Shown one piece after another: positions 1 to 11,944 of a stretch of DNA of 64,000 nucleotides. Position 1 is the stretch's first letter. Each line of letters opens with the position of its first letter. The notes beneath the pieces are model-generated. The model was given only the letters and a program-made list of their open reading frames with translations, had not been told where the DNA came from and did no database searches. Source of the stretch: Arthrobacter endolithicus (GTDB taxonomy: Bacteria > Actinomycetota > Actinomycetes > Actinomycetales > Micrococcaceae); contig NZ_JAPNLH010000005.1 of the NCBI RefSeq assembly GCF_026627425.1, forward strand, positions 62,001 to 126,000, read 5' to 3'. Position numbers and translations under genes: made by a program.

Positions 1-143
1 CCCTGGGTGAAAGTTGTCTTTCCGGCGCCAAGCCCACCACTGAGGATGAGCAGATCCCCGGCCTGCAACATGCCGCCCAGCCGCTCGGCGATAACCTGCG
101 TTTCTTCCGCGGCAGCGGTCTGGAACTCCCATCCTGCGGTCAT
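1..143 (-). CDS. tsaE: TsaE, tRNA threonylcarbamoyladenosine biosynthesis ATPase (5' part)
   Basis: Read on the minus strand from an ATG at 143, the frame stays open to the window edge and begins MTAGWEFQTAAAEETQ. Around residues 36-43 it has GGLGAGKT, the Walker A loop of the TsaE P-loop ATPase family. TsaE acts with TsaB and TsaD to put the threonylcarbamoyl group on A37 of tRNAs that read ANN codons. Only about 47 residues are inside the window, so the gene is cut by the edge. It follows alr on the same strand after about 140 bp in which I see no gene. The frame remains open upstream of the chosen ATG, so the start is not certain. Confidence 0.85.
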   Translation of the reverse strand, partial: MTAGWEFQTAAAEETQVIAERLGGMLQAGDLLILSGGLGAGKTTFTQ

Positions 144-285
144 GGCACGGGCACGCCCGAAAGGCGGACTAAAACCAATATCCGCTGGACCAAGTGGCGC
201 GCAGCTGGGAACTCCGGGAAAGCACGGACGCGCCCTGCGCACCCAAAAGCTCCAACTCTGCGCACACTGATGCGCACCCTCGGGT

Positions 286-1455
286 TCACTCTGCGGGCCC
301 TTCGTTGAGGTAGACCCGCGGTACGCGCGGACCAACCCGGGTCACGATTTCATAGTTAATCGTGCCCGCAGCGGCAGCCCACTGCTCCGCGGTGGGGCCA
401 CCGTCGTCGCCCGTTCCGAACAGTTCCGCCTCCGCACCCAACACCGGTGGTCCACCCACAACCGCCGCCTCGGCCCCCAGATCCACCACCATCTGGTCCA
501 TCGCGATCCGGCCGACCACCGGGTAGGTCGTGCCGTTGATCCGCACCGGGCCACCGGTGGCAATGCGGGGAACACCATCGCCGTAGCCCAGCGGAATCAG
601 GGCCAGCGTGCTGGGACCTTCTGTGACGTAGTTCAGTCCGTAGGAGACGCCCTGGCCGGCCGGCACGTCCTTACGGGAGGCCACCAGTGCCTTGAGCGTC
701 ATTGCCGGCCGCAGCCCAAGCTGGGCCGAGGTCTGGTTTTCAAACGGGGAGAGCCCGTAGATACCCAGCCCGGCCCGGGCCAGATCGAAGTGCGCATCCG
801 GACGGGAAAGAATCGCCGGGGTATTGGCCACGTGCCTGACCTCGAGGTCGGCGCCGGCGTCCTCGGCCACGGCTACGGCTTCACGGAACCGCTGCAGCTG
901 CTCATCGTTTTCCGGACGCTCGGGTTCATCGGCAACGGCAAAATGACTGAAGACGCCGACTACACGCAACAGTCCCTGGTCCTGGTAGTCCATCGCTTCC
1001 GAGACCACGGCATCCCAAAGCGCCGCGGTGCTCCCGTTCCGGCCCAGGCCGGTGTCTATCTTCAAATGGACCCGGGCCGGCCGCTGACGTTCACGTGCCG
1101 CGGCAACAATATACTCCAGTTCCCAGCCCGAGCAGCCGATGTCGATTCCCGCCTCCAATGCGCCGGAAAAATCGCTGGAGGGCGTATGCAGCCACGCCAG
1201 GACCGGGACGCCGATTCCGGCCCGCCGCAACGCGAGAGCCTCGGAAATATGCGCCACACCCAACCAGTGCGCGCCCGCTTCCACAGCGGCCTTCGCCACC
1301 GGAATCATGCCATGGCCGTAGGCATTGGCTTTGACCACGGCCATCAACCTGGCCGGTGAGATGACGGCGGAGAGTTGGCGGACATTGTGCCGGATGGCGT
1401 CGAGATCGATCTCGGCCCGGCGTTCAGGAAGAACATGCTGCTCGGATAAAGTCAC
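286..1455 (-). CDS. alr: Alanine racemase
   Basis: This 389-residue protein (GTG start) is a fold-type III PLP enzyme that interconverts L- and D-alanine in the cytoplasm, giving D-Ala for peptidoglycan. The PLP lysine lies in VVKANAYGHG (about K42), and the second catalytic base, a tyrosine, in GVSYG (about Y272). The length is normal for bacterial Alr. It runs with tsaE on the minus strand. In many actinobacteria alr follows the nnr gene closely; here mshA, ino1 and the tre cluster lie between them. Confidence 0.97.
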   Translation of the reverse strand: MTLSEQHVLPERRAEIDLDAIRHNVRQLSAVISPARLMAVVKANAYGHGMIPVAKAAVEAGAHWLGVAHISEALALRRAGIGVPVLAWLHTPSSDFSGALEAGIDIGCSGWELEYIVAAARERQRPARVHLKIDTGLGRNGSTAALWDAVVSEAMDYQDQGLLRVVGVFSHFAVADEPERPENDEQLQRFREAVAVAEDAGADLEVRHVANTPAILSRPDAHFDLARAGLGIYGLSPFENQTSAQLGLRPAMTLKALVASRKDVPAGQGVSYGLNYVTEGPSTLALIPLGYGDGVPRIATGGPVRINGTTYPVVGRIAMDQMVVDLGAEAAVVGGPPVLGAEAELFGTGDDGGPTAEQWAAAAGTINYEIVTRVGPRVPRVYLNEGPAE

Positions 1456-1589
1456 CTACCCATTTTAGGCCTTCTCGCCCGGCCGGACTTTTACGGGAGT
1501 GGAAGTCCGCGTGGAACATTGCACCTGGGTAATGGGAGAATTTGAATGGCACGGCCGTCGTGGCGGCGCCGTGGGACGAAGGAGAGCAG

Positions 1590-2843
1590 TTGCATAACAC
1601 CCGGCGCGTCGCAATGCTTTCGCTGCACACCTCACCGCTGGAACAACCCGGGAGCGGGGACGCGGGCGGGATGAACGTCTATGTACGCCAGCTCGCGCTG
1701 GAGTTGGCTGCAGCCGGCGTCGAGGTTGAAATCTTCACCCGCAGCACCGCCAGCACGGAGCCAGCAACGACGCAGATGGCTGCCGGCGTCCTGGTGCGGC
1801 ATGTGCGGGCCGGCCCAGTGGGCCCCGTTGCCAAAGAGGAACTACCTCAGCTCATCGCGGATCTTACGGCCGCCATTACGGCCGCCGGCCCAACGGGGAA
1901 CGGCTTTGAGGCCGGGTACTTCGACCTGCTGCACTCGCATTACTGGGTGTCCGGTATGACGGGGCTGGCGCTGGCCCGGGAATGGAAGCTGCCGCTGGTC
2001 CACACCATGCACACGATGGCCAGGGTGAAAAACCATCACCTCCCTGACGGCCAAAGCGCCGAGCCGAGCCGGCGCGCGGAGGGTGAGCAGCAGATTGTCC
2101 GGCAGGCGAACCGGCTGATCGCCAATACCACCGCGGAGGCGGCCGAGCTCGAACGCCACTACGACGGCTGCCAAAGCCGCATCGATGTAGTAGCTCCCGG
2201 GGTGGACCTCAAGGTCTTCAAGCCGGCGTTCCGTGACCGCTCCCGGCAACAGCGCGGGATTGCCCCGGACGTCTTCCATGTACTTTTTGCCGGTAGACTG
2301 CAGCGGCTCAAGGGGCCGCACGTACTAATCAAAGCGGCCGGCGTGCTGCACCGGACCCGCCCGGACATTAACCTGCAGGTCACGGTGGTCGGCTCGCACA
2401 GCGGATCTGACCGCTACGATCTTGGCAAGCTGGTCAACTCACAGGGGCTGACCGGCGTCGTCACGCTCCATCCGGTCGTCGCGGCGGAGGAACTGGCCCA
2501 GTGGTACCGCTCCGCGGACGTGGTTGCCATGCCCTCTTCCAGCGAGTCGTTTGGTTTGGTGGCGCTGGAGGCACAAGCCTGCGGCACCCCCGTGGTCGCG
2601 ACCGACGTCGGCGGCCTGCCGCGCGCTGTCAGCGACGGCCGCACCGGACTACTGGTTCCGGGACGCGATCCGGAGAACTGGGCCGCTGCACTGGAATCTC
2701 TCTACGATTTCCCGCACACCCGTGAGGACCTGGGCCGGGCCGCCTCAGTGTTTGCGGAATCCTTCGGCTGGCAGCACACCGCGGAGCTGACGATCGCCAG
2801 CTATGACCGCGCCCTCGCCGCCGCCTTACGAATTGGAGTCTAA
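1590..2843 (+). CDS. mshA: D-inositol-3-phosphate glycosyltransferase MshA (mycothiol biosynthesis)
   Basis: MshA moves GlcNAc from UDP-GlcNAc to 1D-myo-inositol 3-phosphate, the first committed step of mycothiol synthesis. The N-terminus carries the family signature SLHTSPLEQPGSGDAGGMNVYV and the C-terminal half the GT4 nucleotide-sugar motif ESFGLVALE followed by ACGTPVVAT, so it is a GT-B glycosyltransferase of about 417 residues. I chose the TTG at 1590 because GAAGGAG sits 5 bases upstream; an in-frame TTG at 1542 would add 16 residues. The neighbouring convergent ino1 makes the acceptor substrate. Confidence 0.95.
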   Translation: MHNTRRVAMLSLHTSPLEQPGSGDAGGMNVYVRQLALELAAAGVEVEIFTRSTASTEPATTQMAAGVLVRHVRAGPVGPVAKEELPQLIADLTAAITAAGPTGNGFEAGYFDLLHSHYWVSGMTGLALAREWKLPLVHTMHTMARVKNHHLPDGQSAEPSRRAEGEQQIVRQANRLIANTTAEAAELERHYDGCQSRIDVVAPGVDLKVFKPAFRDRSRQQRGIAPDVFHVLFAGRLQRLKGPHVLIKAAGVLHRTRPDINLQVTVVGSHSGSDRYDLGKLVNSQGLTGVVTLHPVVAAEELAQWYRSADVVAMPSSSESFGLVALEAQACGTPVVATDVGGLPRAVSDGRTGLLVPGRDPENWAAALESLYDFPHTREDLGRAASVFAESFGWQHTAELTIASYDRALAAALRIGV

Positions 2844-2850
2844 GCCGGAC

Positions 2851-2883
2851 ATTGCGGGGCCGGATCCGGTCCGGCCCCGCAAT
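2851..2883. terminator. Bidirectional terminator hairpin between mshA and ino1
   Basis: A perfect 14-bp stem (2851-2864 with 2870-2883) closes a 5-base loop in the 60-bp gap between the converging mshA and ino1. It is symmetric, so it can serve both strands, but there is no long U tract on either side. Confidence 0.75.
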
Positions 2884-2903
2884 GCGCACTAAAGAAACGG
2901 GTT

Positions 2904-3989
2904 TTAGCGCTCCAGGTCGCCCCGGATGAAGGCTTCGACCTTTTCGTGCGCGATGTCATCCGCGAACTGCTCCGGCGGGGACTTCATGAAGTAGCTCGAT
3001 GCGGAAAGGATCGGTCCGCCAATGCCCCGGTCCAGGGCAATCTTCGCAGCGCGGATGGCGTCGATGATCACTCCGGCCGAGTTGGGTGAATCCCAGACCT
3101 CCAGCTTGTATTCCAGCGATACGGGCGCGTCACCAAAGTTCCGGCCTTCCAGCCGGACAAACGCCCATTTGCGGTCATCGAGCCAGGCAACGTAGTCGCT
3201 CGGACCGATGTGGACGTCATCGGCTGCCAGTACGGCAGAGGTGTTGGACGTCACAGCCTGCGTTTTGGAAATCTTCTTCGATTCCAGCCGCTCACGCTCC
3301 AGCATGTTCTTAAAGTCCATGTTGCCGCCTACGTTGAGCTGGTAGGTCCGGTCCAGCACCACACCGCGGTCCTCGAACAGTTTTGCCATCACGCGGTGGG
3401 TGATGGTGGCGCCGATCTGGCTCTTAATGTCGTCGCCGATGATGGGCACTCCGGCTGCAGTGAACTTGTCTGCCCATTCCTTCGTCCCGGCGATGAAGAC
3501 AGGCAGGGCGTTGACAAACGCGACGCCGGCGTCAATGGCGCATTGTGCGTAGTGCTTGGCCGCGGCATCTGAACCGACGGGCAGGTAGCAGACCAGCACG
3601 TCGGCCTGCACCTCGCGCAACACAGCGACGACGTCAACGGCTTCCTCGTCGGATTCGACGATCGTCTCGCGGTAGTACTTCCCGAGTCCGTCCAGGGTCG
3701 GGCCGCGCCGCACCGGCACGCCCAGGTTGGGCACATCGGCGAGCTTGATGGTGTTGTTTTCGCTCGCTCCGATGGCGTCGGAAAGGTCCAGTCCCACCTT
3801 CTTGGAATCGACATCGAAGGCGGCCACAAAGTGCACGTCATTGACGTGGTACGGGCCGAACTCCACATGCATCAGACCGGGCACCGCGGCGGCGGGGTCC
3901 GCGTGCTGATAATACTGCACGCCCTGCACCAGCGATGAGGCGCAGTTTCCCACTCCGACAATGGCTACCCGAATTGGATGAGAAGACAC
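2904..3989 (-). CDS. ino1: Inositol-3-phosphate synthase
   Basis: This 361-residue protein converts glucose 6-phosphate to 1L-myo-inositol 1-phosphate (identical to 1D-myo-inositol 3-phosphate) using bound NAD. It begins with the Rossmann loop [16 protein letters not shown] and carries [10 protein letters not shown] and [19 protein letters not shown]-type segments of the short actinobacterial Ino1 class. The start is GTG with AAGGAG just upstream. The product is the acceptor for MshA and a precursor of phosphatidylinositol. It is transcribed toward mshA and separated from it by a shared hairpin. Confidence 0.95.
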   Translation of the reverse strand: MSSHPIRVAIVGVGNCASSLVQGVQYYQHADPAAAVPGLMHVEFGPYHVNDVHFVAAFDVDSKKVGLDLSDAIGASENNTIKLADVPNLGVPVRRGPTLDGLGKYYRETIVESDEEAVDVVAVLREVQADVLVCYLPVGSDAAAKHYAQCAIDAGVAFVNALPVFIAGTKEWADKFTAAGVPIIGDDIKSQIGATITHRVMAKLFEDRGVVLDRTYQLNVGGNMDFKNMLERERLESKKISKTQAVTSNTSAVLAADDVHIGPSDYVAWLDDRKWAFVRLEGRNFGDAPVSLEYKLEVWDSPNSAGVIIDAIRAAKIALDRGIGGPILSASSYFMKSPPEQFADDIAHEKVEAFIRGDLER

Positions 3990-4115
3990 GGAACTCCTTA
4001 TTAATTTTGCAATTCATTTTCACAAGTCGACTTTAGTTGTGCAACAGACAGGACCCGCTACGGCCGCAGCTGAAGACGGGGCACGGGCGGGGACGGCGCC
4101 GACAGGCGCCTGATC

Positions 4116-4121
4116 ATTATA
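4116..4121 (-). promoter_or_regulatory. Candidate -10 element for ino1
   Basis: A perfect TATAAT on the minus strand lies in the AT-rich gap upstream of ino1, about 126 bp before its GTG. The expected -35 position has no good match, so this is a weak call from one box only. Confidence 0.3.
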
Positions 4122-4155
4122 TTGCAACCCGGAATCGGCCGAGGTTGTTCCCGGT

Positions 4156-4191
4156 CCCCGACGGTAGCCCGATTGCGGGTGCCCGTCGGGG
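4156..4191 (-). terminator. Hairpin after the tre operon / aldo-keto reductase gene
   Basis: A 9-bp perfect stem (4156-4164 with 4183-4191) encloses a smaller CCCG/CGGG stem, ten bases past the stop of the reductase gene on the minus strand. No U tract follows, so it may be a terminator or only a 3'-end structure. Confidence 0.45.
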
Positions 4192-4200
4192 AAGGCCTGC

Positions 4201-5238
4201 TTAGCGCTGGGCCCACAGATTGATATGGGAGTCGACGGCGAACTCATCAATCGCAGTTAACTCAGCCGTGCTGAACTGCAGGTTCTGCACTGCGGCCAGG
4301 TTGTTGTCCAGCTGCTGGACACTTGAGGCTCCAACGAGCGCCGACGTTACAGGTGAGCCCTTCGGCTGATCGCGGAGAACCCAGGCGATCGCCAGCTGGG
4401 CCAGTGACTGTCCGCGTCCGGCTGCAATCTTGTTCAGCCCGCGCACACGCGCCATCTTCTCCTCGGTCAGGGACTTTTCCGACAAAAAACGCTCCTTCGC
4501 GGCCCGGGAGTCGGCCGGAATCCCGTCCAGGTAGCGGTCCGTGAGCATGCCCTGGGCCAGCGGCGAGAAGGCTATGGAACCGGCCCCCACCTGGCCCAGT
4601 GCCTCATACAGGTTCGGCGACCCGTCTTCGGTCCAGCGGTTCAACATCGAGTAGGAGGGCTGATGGATCAGCAGCGGGGTGCCTAAATCCTTCAGGATCC
4701 GGGCCGCTTCCAGTGTCTGTTCAGGAGTGTAGGAGGAGATGCCCGCGTAGAGGGCCCGGCCGGAGCGCACGGCAGTGTCCAGCGCGCCCATCGTTTCCTC
4801 CATCGGCGTCTGCGGATCCGGACGGTGGCTGTAGAAAATGTCGACATAATCCAGCCCCATCCGAGCCAACGAGGCATCCAGGCTGGACAGCAGGTACTTC
4901 CTTGAGCCCCACTCCCCATACGGCCCGGGCCACATGTCGTAGCCGGCCTTGGTCGAGATGACCAGCTCGTCGCGGTAGGCGCGGAACCCTTCCGCCAGGT
5001 GCCGGCCAAAGTTGGTCTCGGCAGAACCGGCGGGCGGTCCGTAGTTGTTCGCCAGGTCGAAGTGCGTCACGCCCAGATCAAAGGCACGGCGCAGGATGGC
5101 CCGCTGGACTTCAAACGGTTTGTCGTCCCCGAAGTTGTGCCACAATCCCAGCGAAACCGCGGGCAATTGCAGCCCGCTTTTGCCCACTCGGCGGTATGGC
5201 ATCGAATCATAACGGTCTTCGGCAGCAGAAAAGGTCAT
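4201..5238 (-). CDS. Aldo/keto reductase, YghZ / L-glyceraldehyde-3-phosphate reductase type
   Basis: This 345-residue TIM-barrel NADPH oxidoreductase has the family tetrad: Asp and Tyr in HFDLANNYG, Lys in VISTKAGYD and His in IFYSHRPD. The MPYRRVGKSGLQLPAVSLGLW opening and GEWGSRKYLLSSLDASLARM segment are typical of the YghZ / Kv-beta-like branch, which reduces small aldehydes such as L-glyceraldehyde 3-phosphate and methylglyoxal. I start at ATG 5238 because longer frames run back into treZ. The start lies 7 bp after the treZ stop, so it is probably co-transcribed as the last gene of the tre operon. The true substrate is unknown. Confidence 0.88.
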   Translation of the reverse strand: MTFSAAEDRYDSMPYRRVGKSGLQLPAVSLGLWHNFGDDKPFEVQRAILRRAFDLGVTHFDLANNYGPPAGSAETNFGRHLAEGFRAYRDELVISTKAGYDMWPGPYGEWGSRKYLLSSLDASLARMGLDYVDIFYSHRPDPQTPMEETMGALDTAVRSGRALYAGISSYTPEQTLEAARILKDLGTPLLIHQPSYSMLNRWTEDGSPNLYEALGQVGAGSIAFSPLAQGMLTDRYLDGIPADSRAAKERFLSEKSLTEEKMARVRGLNKIAAGRGQSLAQLAIAWVLRDQPKGSPVTSALVGASSVQQLDNNLAAVQNLQFSTAELTAIDEFAVDSHINLWAQR

Positions 5239-5245
5239 CTCTTCA

Positions 5246-7042
<1,797 letters not shown>

Positions 7043-7062
7043 GGTGGCTTTCCTTAGTTACT

Positions 7063-9507
7063 TTAGTGTCGGTGCGAATCAAGAGTGCGAATCAAGACGG
7101 CGACGGGGAAGTCCCGCAGCAGCTCCGGCACGGGCACCGCAGCCGCGGGGTAGTGGCGCCCGGTCAGCAGATCGGTGCACGGATACGGCAGGCCGACGAC
7201 GGTTCCCCGCCAGCCGCCGTCGTCGTCCAGTCTGCGCGGCAATCGGGTGGCGACGGCGATCGCACCCCCGGTATCAAAGGCCAGCAGATGCGCGGCGGCC
7301 GGACCATGCGCGGGCACCGGGCTGTAGCCGGAGAACAGTTCCGGCCTGTCCCGACGCAACCGCAGCACCCGCGAGGTCACCAGCAGCTTGGCGGACGCGG
7401 TATCCATCCCTGCGGTTTGCTGATCGGGCGCTGCCGGCAGATCGAGCGCTGCCAGGCGCCGCCGTCGTTGGGCAAAATCGACCAGGCGGCGGTTATCGGG
7501 GTCGGTCAGCGAAAGCTCTTCGAGTTCACTGCCCTGGTAAACATCCGGGACGCCCGGAATCATCAGCTGGAGAAGTTTTGCGCCGAGGACGTTGACATGG
7601 AAGTACGGCCGGATTCGGGCCACGAAACCGCTAACCAGCGTCGAGACCTCCTCGTTGTCATACACAGCGTCAACCAGCCCCGCCAGCTTTCGCTCGAAGG
7701 CCTCGTCAGGGTCCGTCCAGGTGGTGGAATTTCCGGCCTCCCGCGCAGCCTTCTGCGCATAGGTATGCAGCCGGTCCCGGCTGATCGGCCAGGCACCGAT
7801 CACCGCCTGCCAGAGCAGGTTCTCCAGCGGGCCATCCGGCAGCGGGACAAGCCCGCGCAACCGCGCCAGAAGCTCTTCCCATTGGGACGGGACCTCGGAG
7901 AGAACCGAAATGCGTGCCCGCGCGTCCTCCCCGCGTTTCGTATCATGGGTGCTGAGGCTGTTCATGGTGGCCGGTTCCGCCTGCTGCCGCGCTGCCATGA
8001 AATTGTGGAATTCATCCGGGCTGACGGACCACACGGACGGGTCGGCGCCAACTTCGGTGAGCGAGGTCAGCCGGGTGTACCGGTAGAACGCGCAGTCCTC
8101 AACGCCTTTGGCCATCACCATTCCGGACGTCTGCTGGAACCGAACGGCCAGCTCCCCCGTGCCCCGAAGCTGCGGCAGCACGATGTCCAGGGCCCGGGCG
8201 AGGTCCGGTCGGCGCTGCCGGCTCCGGACGGCCGCGGCTTCAAGGTCTTCCTTCCCGTGCGGCAGATAGGTCCGGTAGACATGGAAGTTGCTGATTAATT
8301 CCGCGAGCGCATCCGCAATTTCCGCGGGCGACGCGGTTTCGGCAGTTTCCGCAGCGTGCGCCGCATCTGCGGTCAGCGCAGCATCCGGGACCAGCCGGGC
8401 CAGCCGGCGGATTTCCGAGTTTAATATACCGTCTGTCACAGCGCGCTTGGTCCCGTGGATCAGCTCCGCATAGTCGCAGTCGCTCCCCCGCAGCCGGGCA
8501 TCCAGCGCGCTCAGCGGCCCCTCTCCAGCAGGATCCACAAATAGTCTGTCCAGCTGCGCCAAAGAGTCGTATCCGGTGGTTCCCTCGCAGGCAAGGGACT
8601 CCGGCAGGGTCTCGCCGGGTTCCAGGATCTTCTCGATCAGCAGATACGCCCCGCCGGTTGCCTCTTTCAGCCGCGAGAGGTAACCGCCGGGGTCGGCCAG
8701 CCCGTCGGGATGGTCCACCCGCAGGCCGTCCACCCAACCCTGCTGGATGCAGCGCAGAATCTGCGCATGCGATTCATCGAAAACCCACGGAACCTCGACG
8801 CGAATACCCGCCAGTGTGTTGACGGCGAAGAACCGGCGGTAGTTCAAATCGTGATCGGCGCGCCGCCAGTCCACCAGCTCATAGTGCTGCCTCTGGTACA
8901 CGGCCAACGCCTGCTCCCCGCTCAGCACACGATTGCCGTCGCCTGCAGAGTTGCTCTTGTCGCCCGACTCTCCGCCATTGTCCGAGTTACTGTCGTCGTC
9001 CGGCGCGGTCCGGCTGCCGACCGCCAGCGGAAAGCGGTGCTCGTAATAGTGCAGCTCGTCACCGTGCACCTCGATGGCATCCAGATCCGATGCCGAGCCC
9101 AGCACGGGCAGCAGGATCCGGTCCCCGCCTGCCGCCCAATCGACATCGAAGGCCTCTGCATAGCGGGATTCACGTCCCTCTTTGAGCAACGACCACCACC
9201 ACGGGTTCGCTTGCGGGCTGGCCACGCCCATATGGTTCGGCACAATATCGAGCAGAATGCCCATTCCTGCTGCATGTGCCTTGTCCGCCAGGGCTGCTAG
9301 GGCTGCTTCCCCGCCGCGCGCAGGGTCCAGTATGGCGGGGTCGACGACGTCGTACCCGTGATCCGATCCTTCCTCCGCCTTGAGCAGCGGCGAAAGATAG
9401 AGCCAGTCCACTCCGAGCATTGCCAGGTAGTCCACCTGGGCTGCTGCGTCCCAGAGCGTGAACCCGGAACTGATCTGAAGCCTGTACGTGGAAGCCGGTT
9501 TCCGCAT
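7063..9507 (-). CDS. treY: Malto-oligosyltrehalose synthase
   Basis: TreY (814 residues, GH13) turns the reducing-end alpha-1,4 bond of maltodextrins into an alpha,alpha-1,1 bond, giving maltooligosyl-trehalose. It starts with the typical STYRLQ...[14 protein letters not shown] opening and shows [22 protein letters not shown] and [16 protein letters not shown] low-complexity insert rich in Asp, Ser and Gly (about residues 165-195) lies in the barrel region. The ATG follows GGAGAG. It acts between TreX, upstream across a repeat patch, and TreZ, downstream. Confidence 0.96.
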   Translation of the reverse strand: MRKPASTYRLQISSGFTLWDAAAQVDYLAMLGVDWLYLSPLLKAEEGSDHGYDVVDPAILDPARGGEAALAALADKAHAAGMGILLDIVPNHMGVASPQANPWWWSLLKEGRESRYAEAFDVDWAAGGDRILLPVLGSASDLDAIEVHGDELHYYEHRFPLAVGSRTAPDDDSNSDNGGESGDKSNSAGDGNRVLSGEQALAVYQRQHYELVDWRRADHDLNYRRFFAVNTLAGIRVEVPWVFDESHAQILRCIQQGWVDGLRVDHPDGLADPGGYLSRLKEATGGAYLLIEKILEPGETLPESLACEGTTGYDSLAQLDRLFVDPAGEGPLSALDARLRGSDCDYAELIHGTKRAVTDGILNSEIRRLARLVPDAALTADAAHAAETAETASPAEIADALAELISNFHVYRTYLPHGKEDLEAAAVRSRQRRPDLARALDIVLPQLRGTGELAVRFQQTSGMVMAKGVEDCAFYRYTRLTSLTEVGADPSVWSVSPDEFHNFMAARQQAEPATMNSLSTHDTKRGEDARARISVLSEVPSQWEELLARLRGLVPLPDGPLENLLWQAVIGAWPISRDRLHTYAQKAAREAGNSTTWTDPDEAFERKLAGLVDAVYDNEEVSTLVSGFVARIRPYFHVNVLGAKLLQLMIPGVPDVYQGSELEELSLTDPDNRRLVDFAQRRRRLAALDLPAAPDQQTAGMDTASAKLLVTSRVLRLRRDRPELFSGYSPVPAHGPAAAHLLAFDTGGAIAVATRLPRRLDDDGGWRGTVVGLPYPCTDLLTGRHYPAAAVPVPELLRDFPVAVLIRTLDSHRH

Positions 9508-9530
9508 CTGCGGTTCTCTCCATTCTCAAG

Positions 9531-9672
9531 GTGGACCTGCGCTGCATTGCCTGGGCCCCGTGGACCTGCGCTGCATTGCCTGGGCCCCGTGGACCTGCGC
9601 TGCATATTGTCTGGATCGGGCGGACCTGCGCCGGCCGGTGTCTGGGTCTGGCGTGACCTGCACCGGCCGGGT
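9531..9672. repeat. Degenerate tandem repeat, about 29-32 bp unit, between treX and treY
   Basis: Two perfect 29-bp copies (9531-9559 and 9560-9588) start with GTGGACCTGCGCTGCATTGC and are followed by three decaying copies beginning near 9589, 9620 and 9652. All share the core G(G)ACCTGC(G/A)C. There is no spacer between units. The patch fills almost the whole intergenic region downstream of treX on the minus strand. Confidence 0.85.
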
Positions 9673-9675
9673 AGA

Positions 9676-11868
9676 TCAGCCCGCAGCCGCTACTTCAGCC
9701 GCGGTGTTAACCCGGTCTGCCAGCGAAGCGGCCACCGAGTGGTCCGGCTCCTCCTCGGGAGCGGAGTAAGCCCGTAGAACCATCATCGTCTTGGCGGAAA
9801 TCGTCAGTTGTTGGCCGCCATCGAGCGTCACGGCGTCTTCGGCATGCTCGCCGGCCGTGTCAATGACCACCTCCCACTTCTGCGCATAATCTCCGACCGG
9901 CAGGGTCAGGTCCACCGGGTCGACGTTGGCGTTGAAGTACAGCAGGAAATTCACATCAGTGATCTGCCGCCCACGGGTGTCAATGCCGATGATGGCGTCG
10001 CCGTTGTAGAAAACTCCCACGGTACGGTCCAGCCCGGTGTCCCAGTCTTCCGGCTTCATTTCCCTGCCATCAGCGTTCAGCCAGACGATGTCCGGAAGCG
10101 CCTCGCCTTCACCCCGAAGGACCGGGCGGCCATCAAAGAAGCGGCTGCGCCGGAAGGTGGGATGGTCGGCACGGAGCCGGTTGACGGCTGCGGTGAACTC
10201 CACCAGCGGAGAATCCATCGAATCCCAGTGAATCCAGCTCAGCTCGGAATCCTGGCAGTAAGTGTTGTTATTTCCCTGCTGGGTCCGCCCCAGTTCGTCA
10301 CCGTGCAGCAGCATCGGGACACCCTGCGAGAGCAGCAGCGTGGCAATGAGGTTCCGCTGCTGGCGGGCGCGCAGTGCAAGTACCTCCGGATCCTCGGTGG
10401 GACCCTCCACCCCGCAGTTCCACGAGCGGTTGTGGGATTCGCCGTCGTTATTGTCCTCGCCATTGGCCTCGTTGTGCTTTTCGTTATAGGAGACAAGGTC
10501 TGCGATGGTGAAGCCGTCGTGGGCGGTCACGAAGTTAATCGATGCCACCGGCCTGCGTCCGTCATTTTCGTACAGATCGGCAGAACCAGTAAGCCTCGAA
10601 GCAAATTCGCCCAGCGTGGCTGGCTCGCCACGCCAGAAATCGCGGACCGTGTCGCGATACTTGCCGTTCCACTCCGTCCACTGCGGCGGGAAATTGCCCA
10701 CTTGGTAGCCGCCTGGACCGATGTCCCATGGCTCGGCAATGAGCTTGACCTGCGAGACCACGGGATCCTGCTGGATGAGCTCGAAAAAGGTCGACAGTTT
10801 ATCAACGTCGTAGAATTCCCGGGCCAGCGTGGATGCCAGATCGAACCGGAAGCCGTCCACATGCATTTCCGTGACCCAGTACCGCAGCGAGTCCATCAGC
10901 AACTGCAGGGCGTGCGGGTTGCGCACATTGAGCGAATTGCCCGTGCCGGTGTAGTCCATGTAGTGCTTTTCGTCGTTGTCCATCAGACGGTAGTAGGCAG
11001 CGTTGTCGATGCCGCGGAAGGACAGCGTGGGGCCCAGGTGGTTACCTTCCGCTGTGTGGTTATAGACCACGTCGAGGATGACCTCGATGCCGGCCAGATG
11101 GAGAGCCCGCACCATGGCCTTAAAATCCTGCACCTGCTGGCCCAGATCACCGGTGGAGCTGTACTCATTGTGTGGTGCGAAAAAGCCGATGGTGTTGTAG
11201 CCCCAGTAGTTTTTCAGTCCCTGGTCCAGCAGCGTGCTGTCCTGCACAAACTGGTGGACCGGCATCAGCTCGATGGCCGTAATGCCAAGCTTCTGCAGGT
11301 GTTCAATCACCACAGGATGGGCGACGCCGGCATAGGTACCGCGCTGTTCCTCGGGAATTTCCGGATGCAGCTGCGTCAGGCCCTTGACGTGTGCTTCGTA
11401 AATAACCGAACGGTGATAAGGAGTACGCGGCGAGCGGTCGCCATCCCAGTCGAAGAAGGGATTTATTACGACCCCGAGCATCATGTGCGGAGCGGAATCC
11501 TCGTCATTGCGCGAATCCGGATCCCCTAAATTGTAGGAAAAGAGCGCCGGCTCCCAGTCAATTGTCCCTGAAACGGCCTTAGCGTAAGGATCCAGCAGCA
11601 ATTTGTTCGGGTTGCAGCGCTGGCCCAGCTCAGGGTTATACGGGCCCGTAACCCGGTAGCCGTATTTCTGCCCAGGCTGGATCTGCGGCAGATAGCAGTG
11701 CCAGACGTAACCGTCCACCTCGGTGACGTCGACGCAGGTCTGCGTGCCGTCGTCGTCAAAGAGGCACAGTTGGACGGAGTCGGCCATGTCGCTGAACAGT
11801 GCAAAATTGGTGCCGTTGCCATCAAAGGTGGCTCCCAGCGGGTAGGCGTTTCCCGGCCAAACTTCCAT
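9676..11868 (-). CDS. treX: Glycogen debranching enzyme TreX/GlgX (isoamylase type)
   Basis: This 730-residue GH13 protein hydrolyses alpha-1,6 branches of glycogen, freeing linear maltodextrins for TreY. It has an N-terminal CBM48 segment (YPLGATFDGNGTNFALFS), then DVVYNHTAEG, VDGFRFDLAS with the nucleophile Asp, IAEPWDIGPGGYQVG with the acid Glu, and FVTAHDGFTIADLVSYNEKHN. I start at the ATG at 11868 because AGGAG precedes it by 5 bases; an upstream ATG at 11895 has no such site. It lies 76 bp after nnr. The treX name is chosen from context; glgX is an equal synonym. Confidence 0.94.
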   Translation of the reverse strand: MEVWPGNAYPLGATFDGNGTNFALFSDMADSVQLCLFDDDGTQTCVDVTEVDGYVWHCYLPQIQPGQKYGYRVTGPYNPELGQRCNPNKLLLDPYAKAVSGTIDWEPALFSYNLGDPDSRNDEDSAPHMMLGVVINPFFDWDGDRSPRTPYHRSVIYEAHVKGLTQLHPEIPEEQRGTYAGVAHPVVIEHLQKLGITAIELMPVHQFVQDSTLLDQGLKNYWGYNTIGFFAPHNEYSSTGDLGQQVQDFKAMVRALHLAGIEVILDVVYNHTAEGNHLGPTLSFRGIDNAAYYRLMDNDEKHYMDYTGTGNSLNVRNPHALQLLMDSLRYWVTEMHVDGFRFDLASTLAREFYDVDKLSTFFELIQQDPVVSQVKLIAEPWDIGPGGYQVGNFPPQWTEWNGKYRDTVRDFWRGEPATLGEFASRLTGSADLYENDGRRPVASINFVTAHDGFTIADLVSYNEKHNEANGEDNNDGESHNRSWNCGVEGPTEDPEVLALRARQQRNLIATLLLSQGVPMLLHGDELGRTQQGNNNTYCQDSELSWIHWDSMDSPLVEFTAAVNRLRADHPTFRRSRFFDGRPVLRGEGEALPDIVWLNADGREMKPEDWDTGLDRTVGVFYNGDAIIGIDTRGRQITDVNFLLYFNANVDPVDLTLPVGDYAQKWEVVIDTAGEHAEDAVTLDGGQQLTISAKTMMVLRAYSAPEEEPDHSVAASLADRVNTAAEVAAAG

Positions 11869-11944
11869 CTGTACTCCTAAACGTTGGTCAAACATGTTTT
11901 CTTGACTCTCTCATAGAGTAAGCAGACTTACCCTATTCCACCGC

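Noticed and set aside
3990-4200. Riboswitch upstream of ino1
   Set aside because: The gap is AT-rich and has one hairpin belonging to the gene before it; no known riboswitch core was recognised.
9531-9672. CRISPR array
   Set aside because: Units follow each other directly without spacers, and no cas gene is near.
9808-11529. Long open frame antisense to treX
   Set aside because: Shadow of treX with no motif; the treX frame explains the sequence fully.
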